The notes: generated by a model not told the origin, from the letters alone. 64,000 bases of DNA from Sporosarcina sp. FSL K6-3457 (GCF_038007285.1 NZ_JBBOWX010000001.1:2683501-2747500); one strand, 5' to 3'. Shown: positions 1 through 7,941, numbered from the stretch's first letter. Numbers and translations are program-made.

Positions 1-590
1 TTAAATCTTTGCTGTAAATCATTTAAAAAATACTCGTTTCTTACAAATTTTTCTGTATCATTAAATACTGAAACCAAATACTGTTTCGGTTTAAAGATTT
101 CATTTATATCTTCCTCTTCCATATAGCTTACCCGGTTTCCTTCTAACCACTGGACAAATCCTTCGAAATCTATTATGTCTAATCGATTTTCTTCAGCGAT
201 ATATTGATAAATAGAATTACTGGATTTTACATATGTGAAAGTCAAAACTTCTCTTCCTGTACTCCTTAGATAATAGTTATTTTCTTTAAGTTGCATTTTT
301 ATTTTTTCTTCAGTACTGGTTTCTTTTAATTCAATATTAATAATGATATCACTTGCCACTTTTAAAATATCAAATTGTTTGGATATTTGAGGTATACTAT
401 AATCATACAAATAATCATTAAAGACATTTATCTCACTATAACTCTTTAGTATTTCCTCAACAAAACTACTTAATGTATCTAACTCTCTAATATTAGGTTT
501 TATATCATTCAAATAGTTTCCAGCCAAGCCTTCTTTATACATCCAATTTAAAGTTAATAAGTTTATTTTTTTAACCTTAACAATGATCAC
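1..590 (-). CDS. Partial PD-(D/E)XK-like protein, C-terminus beyond the window
   Basis: An open frame runs off the left edge, so only the N-terminal ~195 residues are visible. The segment FDILKV followed by IIINIELKE has the spacing of a PD-(D/E)XK nuclease core (D, then E-x-K). The overall sequence recalls the N-terminal domain of phage and defence-island helicase-like ATPases, but any ATPase part would lie outside the window. Start unclear: a Shine-Dalgarno AGGAG sits 5 bases before an ATT at 584; GTG at 590 overlaps it, and the first ATG is at 542. AT-rich, next to prophage cargo. Function is inferred, not seen. Confidence 0.6.
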   Translation of the reverse strand, partial: MIIVKVKKINLLTLNWMYKEGLAGNYLNDIKPNIRELDTLSSFVEEILKSYSEINVFNDYLYDYSIPQISKQFDILKVASDIIINIELKETSTEEKIKMQLKENNYYLRSTGREVLTFTYVKSSNSIYQYIAEENRLDIIDFEGFVQWLEGNRVSYMEEEDINEIFKPKQYLVSVFNDTEKFVRNEYFLNDLQQRF

Positions 591-634
591 TCCTAAGCTC
601 CAATAAATATATATACTATTTGATTATTCGTTTT

Positions 635-760
635 TTAATGTTGTTTCAACATCTTTTGCACAAATGACTGGGTAAGTCCTTCTTTCTCATTTATTAAAGG
701 TGCAAGTAAATGATTTTTAACATCTTCATATTGAATATCATGTTGCAAGTATGAATACAT
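635..760 (-). pseudogene. Short frame, probable C-terminal gene remnant
   Basis: A 41-codon frame starting at an ATG and ending TTG AAA CAA CAT TAA continues open a further nine codons upstream of that ATG and lacks a ribosome binding site. It looks like the tail of a lost gene. No family recognised. The rest of 591-1,076 holds only hairpins. Confidence 0.25.
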
Positions 761-951
761 ATAATAAAATAGGTCAGTGTGTGATAATTACGGTCAGAAT
801 ACTTCAAGTTCTATACGGCTATACCTTTATCATCTCGCTGTTCTATCGAATATGTTTCACTTGCTTTACAAAAAGCATCGACCGTCAATTCACCCCCTGT
901 ACATTCTATCGTTCGACAAATTCTTTAGAAATCCTTCTAGTTTCACAAAAT

Positions 952-986
952 AAAAAAGGCGACCGTCCAATAAGGATGCGTCGCCG
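952..986 (-). terminator. Rho-independent terminator
   Basis: On the minus strand GGCGAC/GTCGCC arms are followed by a run of six T. It lies downstream of the membrane-protein gene ending at 1,077. The left arm AAAAAAGGCGAC recurs at about 1,776 and 2,822, so these hairpins look related. Confidence 0.6.
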
Positions 987-1017
987 TTTTACGTTCGTAT
1001 GTAAAGTTAAATGAATG

Positions 1018-1076
1018 AGGACGTAATGACACAGCTGAATGCCGTTACCAATCGCTGTCCTCTGGTTGCTCCGAGA
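1018..1076 (-). repeat. Hairpin element, copy A
   Basis: The sequence between arms GAGGAC and GTCCTC matches 25,962-26,026 at roughly three bases in four, including ATGACACAGC and ACCAATCG/ATCAATCG blocks. Both copies begin directly at the stop of a gene for a membrane-anchored protein. Copy A lacks the T-run of copy B, so it may no longer terminate transcription. Confidence 0.55.
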
Positions 1077-1682
1077 CTATAAACTTTGATTATTTTTCGA
1101 GATTTCACTAGAGATAACGTCGTAATCCCTAATAAAACATGAGAATAATTCTATATTTTCTTTTATTTGCTTTCTGGTATCTATGTTATAGTTATTTTCC
1201 AATCCTTCTAAGTTTTTTTCAATCTCGTTCTTCAAATACCCTCCCTCAGATTCATTACTAACAGTACCTAATTGAAATTCTAAGTTAGCTATGTACTGTC
1301 TGGTATTGAAATAATTATCATTCGCATTTTCTAGGTCACAAATTAAATCATTTATCTGTTCCCTAACGCGATAAACTACATATATTTGATCACCAATAAT
1401 TTTATCTAATGAGAAATCACTTAACAGCTTTTCAATCACTTTTATTCCAGCTATTCTATACTTTAGGTTAACGCTACTCTCGTCGAAATCCTCTTTCTCC
1501 ATAGCTTGTAGATAAGCTAATACCCTCTGGCAAGACTCTTTCGTAATCTTTTCTACTTGTTTTTCGTATTGTCTTTGATTCTTTGCATCTTTATTGTTTG
1601 TACCAATCACCGAAATGAGTGCTCCAAATATTGCAGCTAACAAAGTAGCAACAATTGTCAATATAGTTTCGATATCACTCAA
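1077..1682 (-). CDS. Membrane-anchored protein of unknown function
   Basis: About 201 residues. A hydrophobic segment at residues ~7-28 is followed by a basic stretch and a long hydrophilic, coiled-coil-prone domain, which suggests an N-terminally anchored protein with a cytoplasmic body. The TTG at 1,682 is chosen because AGAGGGTG lies seven bases upstream; a GTG at 1,706 is possible. Topology matches the genes at 4,133 and 26,027, and the 3' hairpin matches that of the latter. It sits between the lysis genes and the left prophage end, where lysogenic cargo is common. No domain family recognised. Confidence 0.7.
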   Translation of the reverse strand: MSDIETILTIVATLLAAIFGALISVIGTNNKDAKNQRQYEKQVEKITKESCQRVLAYLQAMEKEDFDESSVNLKYRIAGIKVIEKLLSDFSLDKIIGDQIYVVYRVREQINDLICDLENANDNYFNTRQYIANLEFQLGTVSNESEGGYLKNEIEKNLEGLENNYNIDTRKQIKENIELFSCFIRDYDVISSEISKNNQSL

Positions 1683-2042
1683 AATTCTACACCCTCTTCC
1701 CTCCACACATCCTCTTAGTCTTACCTCAATGTGTCACAATCTAATTTTCATTATATCCATTTGTGGTACAAACGCAAAAAAAGGCGACCGCTCAAAAAAC
1801 AAATGATGAGTAGCCGACTTTTATCGTTAAGAGCCATATGGCCATTAGTAGAACGCATCAAAATCAACGTTCGTTATGTGGTCAACAGCATCTTATATAA
1901 TTTTCAAGCTAAACCCCAAGCGCTTGGGAATATCAAACGGAAAACAGATGGCCGATTACAATTGTCTGTTTTTTACCGACACATAGCCAATTGTATCTAT
2001 TTATCGTAAGATGGAACTATCAGAAAATTAGGAGGTTGCATT
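1683..2042. other. Intergenic region between divergent genes
   Basis: No convincing gene. A TATAAT-like box at 1,895-1,900 lacks a good -35. A hairpin with arms AAAACAGA (1,941-1,948) and TCTGTTTT (1,965-1,972) followed by T resembles a plus-strand terminator. A GGCGACCGCTC block at 1,784 resembles the left arm of neighbouring terminators. Confidence 0.4.
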
Positions 2043-2822
2043 TTGAAGAAAATTTACAGTTTAATTTTGTCCATCGTATTATTGTTCACTTTGAATTTAC
2101 CAATCACTAACGCTGCAAGTGATGCTACTCCCCCCGTTATTGAAGAAGTGAAGATTTTAACTCCAGTTGTTAAGCCTGGTGGTAAAGTGAAGATCCAGAT
2201 TAAAGTTTCTGATGATGTCTCTGGCACGAAAAACGTCTCATTCTTATTTTATTCACCGAATAAAAACAATCACATTAGCGCATTTTTGTATATCAATGAA
2301 TATGAAGAATTGTCGAATACCTATATTTTTGAAAGCGAAGAACTCAGTCGTTATGCTGAATTTGGAGATTGGAATTTAGCAATGATTAAAGCAACTGATT
2401 ATGCAGGGAATGAAAAAGGCATGCATAGTCATATTGACATTGAATTCATGAAGGACCTATACTTCACAGTCGATTCAAACGCTCCCGACGAAGATATAGA
2501 CGTCAATGATGGTTTTACGGCATGGGAATCTAAAGATAACGTAGACTTAAATAAAGAGTTTACAATATCATTTAATGCCGATATTGATATATCAACGATT
2601 CTTGAGAAAAACATATACGTTAAAGATCAGACTGGCAACAGCGTACCCTTGTTGTTTATTATCGATAGAGATACAAATTTACAAGCAAGCAGTGTTACAA
2701 TTACACCCGTGGGTTCGTATAGGCCAGGTAGCACCTACACTTTATATGTAAAAGACATCATATCTAGGTCTGGTAAAGTTTTGAATGAGAATGTAAAAAT
2801 GAAATTTTCTACGATAAAATGA
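2043..2822 (+). CDS. Secreted Ig-like domain protein (prophage cargo)
   Basis: 259 residues with a clear signal peptide: KK, a hydrophobic core, then NAAS at residues 23-26. No lipobox cysteine, so it is likely released or wall-associated. Two beta-rich modules follow; the C-terminal part (from about residue 160, with FTISFNADID and YTLYVKDI) fits a bacterial Ig-like (Big_5/SbsA-type) domain. TTG start with AGGAGG nine bases upstream. Opposite strand to the lytic genes, with its own terminator, next to the endolysin: the position of a lysogenic-conversion gene. Ligand unknown. Confidence 0.75.
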   Translation: MKKIYSLILSIVLLFTLNLPITNAASDATPPVIEEVKILTPVVKPGGKVKIQIKVSDDVSGTKNVSFLFYSPNKNNHISAFLYINEYEELSNTYIFESEELSRYAEFGDWNLAMIKATDYAGNEKGMHSHIDIEFMKDLYFTVDSNAPDEDIDVNDGFTAWESKDNVDLNKEFTISFNADIDISTILEKNIYVKDQTGNSVPLLFIIDRDTNLQASSVTITPVGSYRPGSTYTLYVKDIISRSGKVLNENVKMKFSTIK

Positions 2823-2866
2823 AAAAAGGCGACTTACTCATAATTTCTGGGTAAGTCACCTTTTGG
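2821..2866. terminator. Bidirectional terminator between convergent genes
   Basis: Arms GGCGACTTACTC and GGGTAAGTCACC flanked by A-run and T-run serve both the secreted-protein gene and the endolysin gene. Confidence 0.85.
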
Positions 2867-2867
2867 G

Positions 2868-3572
2868 TTACTTTGTACGTGCTACATAACTAATCAGTAA
2901 GTCGGTGGCTTGTCCACGGGTCATGGTATCAACCTTAGATGTGTGGTCGACACTAAACACTTTCTCATTATGTGCACGCTTTAGCAATGCTCGCATATCA
3001 TCTTTTTGAGTTTGTGGTAATTGTTCCGCCATTTCGTCAACCTCCCTTTCATCCTCCGCAATCTGCTGTAGAGGGTTGCTTAATTCAGCAAGACGTTCGG
3101 CTATCCTATCCTTAACTGATTGAGTTCGCCCTTCGTCAATAATTCGATGAGGACATTTCTTACCTGACCAATCCCTATGCCATTTCACGCGGTCTATTCC
3201 CCATCCGTATTGCTTGAGCACATGAGCTACATACTCAACTGTATTTTCTTCTGCAGCAATGTACTTCGGACCGCCGGACTTCGAATAGCAGATTTCGATA
3301 CCTATAGATTTCCGGTTTCCATTCCCCTTACCGCCATCTCCTGCGTGAAAGGCATTTCGATTGAAAGGAATAGCTTGGATAGCTTGTTTGTCGTCGATTG
3401 CTACATGATAGCCAACCACTGTCGTGTTTCGCGTCATATAAGCAATCTCGTTAGCAGCTGTAGCGTCGTTATACGTATTGTGGATGGTGATATATTCCGG
3501 AACCATTGTATATGGTGCTTTCAATGGATGAAGTGACGTCGGGATATAGCTATTAACGATGGTATAAGCCAT
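2868..3572 (-). CDS. Endolysin, N-acetylmuramoyl-L-alanine amidase (Amidase_2)
   Basis: 234 residues. The N-terminal ~150 residues form a zinc amidase of the Amidase_2/PGRP fold: ITIHNTY (H31), GYHVAID, KWHRDWSGKKCPH (H133, C141). It cuts the amide between muramic acid and L-alanine in peptidoglycan at lysis. The C-terminal ~80 residues are probably a wall-binding region with no recognised repeat. No signal peptide, so release depends on the holins just upstream. The start follows the holin stop by a base or two, with GAAGTGAT before the ATG. Confidence 0.92.
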   Translation of the reverse strand: MAYTIVNSYIPTSLHPLKAPYTMVPEYITIHNTYNDATAANEIAYMTRNTTVVGYHVAIDDKQAIQAIPFNRNAFHAGDGGKGNGNRKSIGIEICYSKSGGPKYIAAEENTVEYVAHVLKQYGWGIDRVKWHRDWSGKKCPHRIIDEGRTQSVKDRIAERLAELSNPLQQIAEDEREVDEMAEQLPQTQKDDMRALLKRAHNEKVFSVDHTSKVDTMTRGQATDLLISYVARTK

Positions 3573-3573
3573 A

Positions 3574-3840
3574 TCACTTCATGTCCTTTGTGCTACCCTC
3601 ATATTTATTGCCAAGTTCAAATAACCCAGTAGCCGATAACCCCGCCAAGCCACCTGCCCACAGCCTCAATACCAAATCCAAATCCGTAAACGGTGACGCC
3701 GCAAAGCCAATAAAAATACCCACCGCGAATGCGATGAGTGGAATGCGATTCTTTTTAATTGTGGCAGACCGTTTAATAAGTTCTACCATCGCTAAAATGA
3801 TTGGCGCTAAGATTGTCGCGAAAATTAATACATTTGTCAT
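3574..3840 (-). CDS. Phage holin
   Basis: 88 residues, with hydrophobic segments at ~3-18 and ~32-51 and a third near 60-75. The charged C-terminus ends in KDMK. This is the usual form of a class I/II holin and it lies directly before the endolysin. It should oligomerise in the membrane and form the lysis lesion. ATGA overlap with the upstream BhlA-like gene implies translational coupling. Confidence 0.85.
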   Translation of the reverse strand: MTNVLIFATILAPIILAMVELIKRSATIKKNRIPLIAFAVGIFIGFAASPFTDLDLVLRLWAGGLAGLSATGLFELGNKYEGSTKDMK

Positions 3841-4067
3841 AGATTTTCATCCTCTCTTCTATAAATAACTTTTTCCATTCTATCCATACGACCTTCCATA
3901 GATTGCAAAGCTGTGGCTGTCCGCTCTTGTGAGATATTCGACCGCTCCAAGTGCATCATTAACTTGTCCTCGCGCGCCTTTGACGTCCGCATATTCCACG
4001 CGACAATTGCGATACAACAAACAGCCCATACCGCTTGCGACATCGCGATATCTTGTATTACATCCAT
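3837..4067 (-). CDS. BhlA/UviB-like holin-associated protein
   Basis: 76 residues: one membrane helix at ~10-25, then a conserved-looking MRTSKAREDKLM motif and a coiled coil ending in RREDENL. This is the layout of BhlA/UviB proteins found beside endolysins in Bacillus phages. Start set at the ATG 11 bases after GGGAGGTG rather than at a longer upstream start. Probably a second holin or holin modulator. Confidence 0.8.
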   Translation of the reverse strand: MDVIQDIAMSQAVWAVCCIAIVAWNMRTSKAREDKLMMHLERSNISQERTATALQSMEGRMDRMEKVIYRREDENL

Positions 4068-4095
4068 TCCGCACCTCCCGTTTTTATTTTTGGGT

Positions 4096-4128
4096 AAAGA
4101 AAAAGAACGCCCGGTATTTCGGACGTTC
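4096..4128 (-). terminator. Terminator after the 4,133 gene
   Basis: Minus strand: GAACGTCCG, loop, CGGGCGTTC and then TTTTTCTTT. Confidence 0.75.
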
Positions 4129-4132
4129 CTCA

Positions 4133-4588
4133 TCAACTCTTATTATTTCTATAATTATCTATATGTTTTTCGATATCAACTATCATTTTGTTGAAAAGCT
4201 CTACTAGCTTGTCATTATTTCTTCTACCTATTTCTCCGAATATATCCGTCGAGGTAATAATAATATCTATTCCACGAACGAATATGGATATGTCCTGATC
4301 AAGCAAGTGGAATTTCGAATAAAGAATTGGTCTAAATTTCTCTCGATAGGCTTCTAAATCAAATTCAGCATGATCTCCGGCGTCCGTCAACATCTGGACT
4401 TCTCCTTCAAGTTTTAATATTTCGTTATAAACAAGAATACGTTCAATATTTTCTGCTTTTTTATCACGTCGAATTTCGTTCTTGATTTGCTTATTCAAAG
4501 TAGCGTTTTGTGTGAAATATGTTGAAATGTGTCCGACTAAGACACCAGATAACGCTATAATCGCCGCTAATAATACTGTCCAATCCAT
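4133..4588 (-). CDS. Membrane-anchored protein of unknown function
   Basis: 151 residues; membrane segment at ~4-23, then a charged helical domain (KQIKNEIRRDKKAEN) and a C-terminal helical region. ATG chosen with GGGAGTG seven bases upstream. Same layout as the proteins at 1,077 and 26,027. Located between the tail genes and the lysis genes, with its own terminator, so it may be cargo rather than a lysis protein. No family recognised. Confidence 0.7.
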   Translation of the reverse strand: MDWTVLLAAIIALSGVLVGHISTYFTQNATLNKQIKNEIRRDKKAENIERILVYNEILKLEGEVQMLTDAGDHAEFDLEAYREKFRPILYSKFHLLDQDISIFVRGIDIIITSTDIFGEIGRRNNDKLVELFNKMIVDIEKHIDNYRNNKS

Positions 4589-4696
4589 TGAATCCACTCC
4601 CTTTACATCCACCATTCGACAAAAGTGGAGGGAATCCTTCATTTCTTGTTATGACACATAAATGTCCTAATTTTTCTTGCTTTTACTTAAGAACAA

Positions 4697-4726
4697 TAAA
4701 AAATCATCATATTAAAATGATGATTT
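4697..4726 (-). terminator. Strong terminator after the tRNA-like 5' half
   Basis: Ten-pair stem (AAATCATCAT/ATGATGATTT), then T6 on the minus strand. It ends any transcript crossing 5,051-4,727. Confidence 0.85.
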
Positions 4727-4744
4727 GGTTTGCTGATAACCTTG

Positions 4745-4785
4745 GTTTCCTATGTGAACCGTTTTACCAATTAAACTAACCCCTC
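4745..4785 (-). ncRNA. tRNA-like 5' half (acceptor strand plus D-arm)
   Basis: Read on the minus strand: GAGGGGT (4,785-4,779), TA, D-stem GTTT, D-loop AATTGGTA with the GG pair, D-stem AAAC (to 4,761). This is textbook tRNA positions 1-25. What follows (GGTT, nine bases, AACC) is not a normal anticodon arm, and no T-arm follows. GAGGGGT pairs fully with ACCTCTC of the 3' half at 4,963-4,969, with one G-U pair. The order is thus permuted. It overlaps the end of the 4,771 frame. Confidence 0.55.
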
Positions 4786-4986
4786 GGAAGCCGCAAAGAT
4801 TATCAGCAGTGTAGGAATAGTAAACATTGTAATTACAATCATCTCCTTAGTATCTTTAGAAAAGGATTCCCATGATTTCGTCATAGCGATGGATATAAGA
4901 TTGGCAATAAGAATCCCAAATATCCAATATTCGCTACTCAGAGCAATGTTTATAGATTTGGCGAGAGGTACGGGACTCGAACCCAT
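4771..4986 (-). CDS. Small membrane protein frame between tRNA-like halves
   Basis: 71 codons. Two hydrophobic segments (YWIFGILIANLISIAMT and MIVITMFTIPTLLIIFAA) are separated by a short charged loop. The only ATG near the 5' end is the first codon of the T-stem of the tRNA-like 3' half, and no ribosome binding site precedes it; the stop lies in the D-arm of the 5' half. So translation is uncertain. Its C-terminal PTLLI block is repeated in the frame at 4,950-5,051, which points to a local duplication. Confidence 0.4.
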   Translation of the reverse strand: MGSSPVPLAKSINIALSSEYWIFGILIANLISIAMTKSWESFSKDTKEMIVITMFTIPTLLIIFAASEGLV

Positions 4987-5051
4987 ATCTGCGGCATACT
5001 TATTAAAAGTATTGCTATTAGTAGTGTAGGAATTTCTATTAACAAAGTCAA
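4950..5051 (-). pseudogene. Duplicated C-terminal fragment of the small membrane protein
   Basis: A 33-codon TTG frame reads EIPTLLIAILL, close to TIPTLLIIFAA of the next frame downstream; the DNA shares ATTCCTACACT. It then runs through the tRNA-like 3' half. It has no good ribosome binding site. Best read as one half of a tandem duplication. Confidence 0.4.
4959..4986 (-). ncRNA. tRNA-like 3' half (T-arm, acceptor strand, CCA)
   Basis: Minus strand: T-stem ATGGG (4,986-4,982), T-loop TTCGAGT, T-stem CCCGT, acceptor strand ACCTCTC, discriminator G, then an encoded CCA. All canonical. The bases before it contain no anticodon arm and no matching tRNA 5' half; that partner is found 173 bases downstream. 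It could be half of a permuted tRNA, or a relic of an attachment site or deleted tRNA. Confidence 0.55.
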
Positions 5052-5105
5052 GATACTAATCGTTTAATTTTTCCAATAAAGAAATAACGCTAGCTTATGC
5101 TGCGT

Positions 5106-5240
5106 TTACTCGCCATCAGCCAAAAACCCAAGCCCGCTATCGACCAAAATCTCCTTAACACCTGGTTGAAGTGTAGAAGGAACCTCGACCCAATCCGTCT
5201 TACCCAGAATCACACGTTGTGCAAAAAACATCGCCATCAT
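5106..5240 (-). CDS. Small CD1375-like phage protein
   Basis: 44 residues from the ATG after GGGAGGTG. The pattern VILGKxxxxxVPxxLxxxVKxIL resembles the CD1375-type small proteins often encoded after tail-fibre genes. Role unknown. It overlaps no neighbour and sits between the tail accessory gene and the tRNA-like region. Confidence 0.65.
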   Translation of the reverse strand: MMAMFFAQRVILGKTDWVEVPSTLQPGVKEILVDSGLGFLADGE

Positions 5241-5290
5241 AGTATCACCTCCCTCCAATTGTAAAAGCAGCCATAACAAAAAGCGGGTAA

Positions 5291-5713
5291 TCATTGATAG
5301 ACCTGTATCGCCATTTCGGCAACAACGTCCTCGATGAAATCCGCTCTATCAGATAATGCGTTATTTTGTGCTTTTAGTAATTGATTTTCTTGTTCTAATG
5401 ACGCAACCTTTTCGGACAACGGCGCTTCATAAATAGGTGGCGCTTCCGGTTCGTTTGGATCCGGATAAGAAAACTCCAGTTTCTTTGTTTCGGGATTCAC
5501 TCGATAGCCGTCGCATTCCGCGAAGTCTTGTGATAAAAAGCCATAGGGCAGCTCTACTACATCGTAACTATCAGTACTTCTTTCAGACAAAGATTTATAA
5601 ATATATCTATCTTGCACAACTGTTGTCGGTACTACAGCACCTTGACGTTCTCTAGTATCAATAATGACATTTCCAGTCGTTAGGTCATAGTAAATTCGTC
5701 TACCAATTTGCAT
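5291..5713 (-). CDS. Tail/baseplate accessory protein
   Basis: 140 residues. The N-terminal part (RRIYYDLTTGNVIIDT, then FLSQDFAECDGYRVNPE) resembles small proteins encoded next to BppU-type baseplate genes in Firmicute prophages. The C-terminal ~45 residues form a coiled coil (EKVASLEQENQLLKAQNN) ending in a hydrophobic helix, a common oligomerisation module. Likely a virion accessory or fibre chaperone; the exact role is not established. Confidence 0.6.
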   Translation of the reverse strand: MQIGRRIYYDLTTGNVIIDTRERQGAVVPTTVVQDRYIYKSLSERSTDSYDVVELPYGFLSQDFAECDGYRVNPETKKLEFSYPDPNEPEAPPIYEAPLSEKVASLEQENQLLKAQNNALSDRADFIEDVVAEMAIQVYQ

Positions 5714-5728
5714 TGACTACCATCCTTT

Positions 5729-7552
5729 CTATTCGACCGCAAACCAAATCACTGAGGTACTTGATACTGATGCACTCGAATTAAATTCAATTGTAACGCT
5801 ATTGTCATCGACGCTATAAGCGTATGCATTACTACCGCCGTAAACGCACACTGTTGCATTTTCTAGCGTGTTTTCTCCTGAGTAAAACCCGAAATTAGAG
5901 CCCGAGGTAGCTTGTAATTTAAAAACAAAAACGGATGGTTTAAAAGCAAGACCGTTGACGGTTATCGACCTTCGAAGAACGTTAGTCTGTACTATACTCA
6001 CACTACCTTTGGCAGTCAGTGACGAGCTACTAATTAGCCCAATCGCATCCGCCAACACCTGAAACGCATCGCTACCGCTTGCTGTACTACCCTTGTCAGT
6101 AATTGCGGTAGCTATTAATCCTTTACCATTACTGACATTTGTAAAAAGTTCGTTTACTGCAGCTACAATATTCGATTTAGCCGACGTCACCAGCCCGCTC
6201 AAAGTACCGACGTTGTTACGCACATATGCCGTTGTTGCAAGTTTAGTGCTGTTGTCTGTTGCCGCAGGTGTCGGTGCGGTTGGCGTGCCCGTAAAAGCGG
6301 GACTGGCTGTTGGTGCTTTACCATTCCATGCTGTTCGCTCCGCCGCCGTGACGTGCCGCGCGCTATCATCAATGTGGCTGTTAATTATTGTATCCATGCT
6401 CTGCAATTCGACCTTTGTAGCAAAAAGAGATACGTCGGCATCATCTCCGTCTTTCCCTGGTTCACCCTTTTCGCCGCGCGGACCTTCTGGCCCCTCGATA
6501 CCTTGTTCGCCCTTCTCACCTTGAATCCCTTGCTCTCCTTTATCGCCTTTAGGACCCCTGAATGGTCCAGCGTCAAACCACGCATTTCCTTCCCAGACAA
6601 ACAAGTTTAGTCCGATGATATAACCATCACCCAGCTCTCCTACTGAAGGTAAATTATCAACCGAGGGCAATGTTCCGCGAAGGCTTAAGCCAGCACCGGT
6701 ATCCCCTTTATCACCCTGCTCTCCTTTTGGACCAATATCTCCCTGCACCCCTTGGTCGCCCTGCAAACCTTGAATACCCTGTTCCCCAGTATCTCCTTTA
6801 TCCCCTTTTACGCCTTGGATACCCTGCTCACCTTGTTCACCGGTTATCCCTTGTAAACCTTGCTCACCTTGGATTCCTTGGTCCCCCTTCAGACCTTGTA
6901 ACCCTCGCTCTCCTGTATCGCCTTTTACACCTTGGATACCCTGCTCACCTTGTGGACCCCGCGCCCCTGTATCACCCTTGTCAACAAGTTTGGTCCAAGT
7001 ATTTGTATCAGTAGGGGATATTCCTTGGGCGTCCTTTCGAGCAATGAAACCTGATCCATTGAAGCGGACGATATTATTCTTTTTATATTTCACGGTTGGC
7101 GAGTAATCCCCCACGGATTCCAGATTGCGCACACCATCAATTATGCCAGGGCCGTCCTTTAACAATTGACTAATGATATCCCATTGAGGCACGGTTTCAA
7201 CAGCTTCATTCCTGTCAATGCTTGTTTCGACGGTGATTAAAAGGGTTCTTGTGGTTGTCTGTTTTCCACTTGTAACGATTGTAAATTCAACCTTCACCTT
7301 ACCGCCAAGACTTAAGATATTGTTATCTAAAGTCGCGATGGCGTTCCCACTTTTAATAACGCACGTCTTTTGGATGACGGTGTTATCTTCTAATTCAAAA
7401 AACGCTAGGACGACTTCATTTGTTAAATTTATCTTTTCGTTGTCTTGGTACAACTCAACCTCAAGCGTATCGCCATTGTCATATTGCTTGTATACGACAG
7501 GCTCTATTGATCTAACTAATACTAAGTCGGATACTATGTTATATTGCCTCAT
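5729..7552 (-). CDS. Collagen-like baseplate/receptor-binding protein (BppU-type N-terminus)
   Basis: 607 residues. Residues 1-~115 fit the BppU N-terminal domain that docks to the baseplate. Collagen-like Gly-X-Y runs follow at about 190-290 and 335-375, split by a short globular insert. A segment with [15 protein letters not shown] and [10 protein letters not shown] is the fibre motif seen before trimeric tips. The C-terminal ~140 residues are probably the receptor-binding head. The ATG is preceded by GGAGG. The Gly-X-Y repeats are GC-rich compared with neighbours and could expand or contract by recombination. Confidence 0.85.
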   Translation of the reverse strand: MRQYNIVSDLVLVRSIEPVVYKQYDNGDTLEVELYQDNEKINLTNEVVLAFFELEDNTVIQKTCVIKSGNAIATLDNNILSLGGKVKVEFTIVTSGKQTTTRTLLITVETSIDRNEAVETVPQWDIISQLLKDGPGIIDGVRNLESVGDYSPTVKYKKNNIVRFNGSGFIARKDAQGISPTDTNTWTKLVDKGDTGARGPQGEQGIQGVKGDTGERGLQGLKGDQGIQGEQGLQGITGEQGEQGIQGVKGDKGDTGEQGIQGLQGDQGVQGDIGPKGEQGDKGDTGAGLSLRGTLPSVDNLPSVGELGDGYIIGLNLFVWEGNAWFDAGPFRGPKGDKGEQGIQGEKGEQGIEGPEGPRGEKGEPGKDGDDADVSLFATKVELQSMDTIINSHIDDSARHVTAAERTAWNGKAPTASPAFTGTPTAPTPAATDNSTKLATTAYVRNNVGTLSGLVTSAKSNIVAAVNELFTNVSNGKGLIATAITDKGSTASGSDAFQVLADAIGLISSSSLTAKGSVSIVQTNVLRRSITVNGLAFKPSVFVFKLQATSGSNFGFYSGENTLENATVCVYGGSNAYAYSVDDNSVTIEFNSSASVSSTSVIWFAVE

Positions 7553-7565
7553 GATTAGCCTCCAT

Positions 7566-7922
7566 TCATTTAACCTTCGGCTCCGCAAGTCTTACCATAT
7601 CGAAGTTATGTCGCTGGATGATGATATCACCAATCAATAAAAACTCATCGCGCGAGCTGTTAACGTAATCAGATACCGCCTTGTTATCGTAATCTATAAT
7701 ATCCGTTTGATAGACACCACCATCCATCGTGTGCAACTCATACGCCCCCACCAACTCGCTCGCCGGAACAATCGTCTTAAAGTTACTTTTACGCAGCACC
7801 ATTCCCGCAAGTGGTAGTGTCAGCAATTCAGCACTATTCAATTGATGAATAAAATCAATTACTGCTGGACCTCCTTCAATATCGATGCTAAAACCTCTAT
7901 TTGTAATAATTGTATAATCCAT
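7566..7922 (-). CDS. Conserved phage protein between spike and baseplate genes
   Basis: 118 residues from the ATG after AAGGAGG. Sequence such as NRGFSIDIEGGPAVIDFIHQL and TDIIDYDNKAVSDYVNSSRDEF; no signal peptide or membrane helix. Homologous small genes commonly lie between tail-spike and BppU genes, so a virion role is likely. No enzymatic motif seen. Confidence 0.6.
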   Translation of the reverse strand: MDYTIITNRGFSIDIEGGPAVIDFIHQLNSAELLTLPLAGMVLRKSNFKTIVPASELVGAYELHTMDGGVYQTDIIDYDNKAVSDYVNSSRDEFLLIGDIIIQRHNFDMVRLAEPKVK

Positions 7923-7941
7923 AATTATTTCCTCCTTCTTT

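Noticed and set aside
751..1014. 87-codon plus-strand frame
   Set aside because: No ribosome binding site, ends inside a terminator hairpin and lies antisense to a gene remnant.
1731..2009. 92-codon plus-strand frame upstream of the secreted-protein gene
   Set aside because: Low-complexity peptide without start signals, crossing a hairpin; no relation to a known family.
4745..4986. An ordinary intact tRNA gene
   Set aside because: Neither half has its partner in the normal order, and no anticodon arm is found.
6700..6980. Regularly spaced short repeats resembling a CRISPR array
   Set aside because: They are in-frame Gly-X-Y coding repeats of varying spacing, with no conserved direct repeat or cas genes.
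6093..7014. Plus-strand proline-rich frames opposite the collagen-like gene
   Set aside because: Mirror of the Gly-X-Y repeats; no start signals.
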